DNA from: Epiperipatus broadwayi
Taxonomy: Eukaryota; Onychophora; Udeonychophora; Euonychophora; Peripatidae
NCBI GenBank assembly: GCA_028023455.1
Contig: JAQFVV010000013.1
Location: forward strand, 6,092,811 to 6,156,810
Direction of reading: 5' to 3'
Length of the DNA stretch: 64,000 nucleotides
Made by a program: the position numbers and the translations under genes. The first letter of the stretch is position 1. Every line of letters starts with the position of its first letter. A model generated the notes under the pieces. It ran no database searches, was not told the DNA's origin, and worked only from the letters and a program-made list of their open reading frames with translations. Positions 63,492 through 64,000 of the stretch are shown here, piece after piece.

Positions 63492-63977
63492 CTATATTAC
63501 TTGCAGATCAAGATTATATAATTTAGTAAGAAGAATCTTATGATTTATCCTATCAAAGGCTTTAGACATATCAAAATAAATAACATCCATTTTACCATGG
63601 TTTTCAATTACATGTGCAATATGATTATAAATAGTGATAAAACATGTTTTTATTGACTTAGTTGGTACAAAACCTTGTTGCTCTGTTGCCACCATGAACT
63701 AGTTTGTTATATATACATCTCTCAAATATTCCTTTAATGGTGTGTAAGACTGAAATGAGTCTATAGTTACTGACATTATCTTTATCTCCACTTTAAAAAT
63801 AGGAATAACTTTAGCAATTTTTAGAGATGTGGGGAAAGTAGAGCTAGTTATAGAACAATTGAGGATGTGACAAAGAGGTAAAGAGATCAGCACAGCTTTT
63901 GTAAATAAAAACGGGGATGTTATCTGGACCCAAACTGGAATATAACTTAAGTTGTTTAATGGCAGTTTCAATATCAC
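63492..63977 (-). pseudogene. LINE reverse transcriptase, fingers and first Asp box
   Basis: Frames 63977-63699 and 63695-63492 are adjacent pieces of one RT. The first holds the LKIAKVIPIFK segment, the second QQGFVPTKS and FDMSKAFDRINH with the first catalytic aspartate. One stop and a frame change separate them. Confidence 0.7.
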
Positions 63978-64000
63978 ATTCTGTAAATTTGTTTAGTAAA

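Larger units (their letters stand above)
62800..64000 (-). mobile_element. CR1/Jockey-like LINE, 3' part, runs off the window
   Basis: The minus strand from 64000 reads a reverse transcriptase broken over several frames: LCHILNCSITSSTFPTSLKIAKVIPIFK (63870-63790, only in part), YFDMSKAFDRINHKILLTKL (about 63600-63540), then GVPQGSILAPLLFNKYIND (about 63410-63350). The usual ADD box is replaced by LLHYAPVW. Downstream come VLGIIFSNNGSFYHHIESI (63150-63090) and LEFGSVLWNPYLKRD (62985-62945), the C-terminal block of CR1/Jockey-type elements. It is a degraded copy; the 5' half lies outside the window. Confidence 0.75.

Overview
This is a very AT-rich (by eye roughly three quarters A+T) eukaryotic, almost certainly animal, window in which I find no intact host gene, no rRNA and no convincing tRNA. 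What it holds is layered retroelement debris in low-complexity, microsatellite-rich DNA. Many Penelope-like elements (PLEs) with GIY-YIG endonuclease remnants and hammerhead-ribozyme motifs, RTE-type LINEs, long (TA)n and (TAA)n tracts and a possible decayed C2H2 zinc-finger array would fit a mollusc, perhaps a cephalopod. That is inference, not proof.

Layout. 0-5 kb: a PLE terminal fragment with a degenerate hammerhead (862-916), a decayed PLE reverse transcriptase split by a foldback insertion (about 1000-2330), a decayed Ty3/Gypsy-like gag-pol scrap (about 2640-3020, minus) and PLE 3' scraps (3640-3930, 4500-4585). 6.0-6.2 kb: a GC-richer patch with clustered factor-site-like words. 6.9-8.3 kb: a long inverted repeat of two PLE 3' ends. 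9.8-10.0 kb: an RTE fragment with an internal inversion. 11.1-12.5 kb: a PLE endonuclease remnant and an 862-bp element with 12-bp inverted termini. 12.5-22.6 kb: AT-rich DNA with microsatellites. 22.6-23.3 kb: a second PLE palindrome. 25.9-29.2 kb: a near full-length but broken RTE LINE on the minus strand. 32.4-35.0 kb: a 5'-truncated sister RTE copy on the plus strand. 35.4-36.3 kb: a PLE terminal palindrome carrying two well-formed hammerhead ribozymes. 36.7-43.2 kb: an old L1-like LINE on the minus strand with several internal tandem duplications. 44.8-45.9 kb: a GC-richer unclassified island. 46.7-47.3 kb: PLE terminal fragments. 52.3-54.9 kb: a hammerhead with intact core and two further PLE palindromes. 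58.6-59.4 kb: a possible mariner-like remnant. 62.8-64.0 kb: the 3' part of a CR1/Jockey-like LINE that runs off the right edge.

The strongest theme is the PLEs. Five separate loci have head-to-head inverted copies of PLE 3' ends or terminal repeats, and hammerhead-like motifs sit in several terminal fragments. The best, at 36059-36124 and its mirror at 35444-35509, has complete stems, the conserved core and an outer closing helix. PLEs are known to carry hammerhead ribozymes and complex tandem or inverted terminal repeats; the density and regularity of inverted dimers here is the feature most worth following up. All calls were made by reading; no alignment, folding or database search was run.
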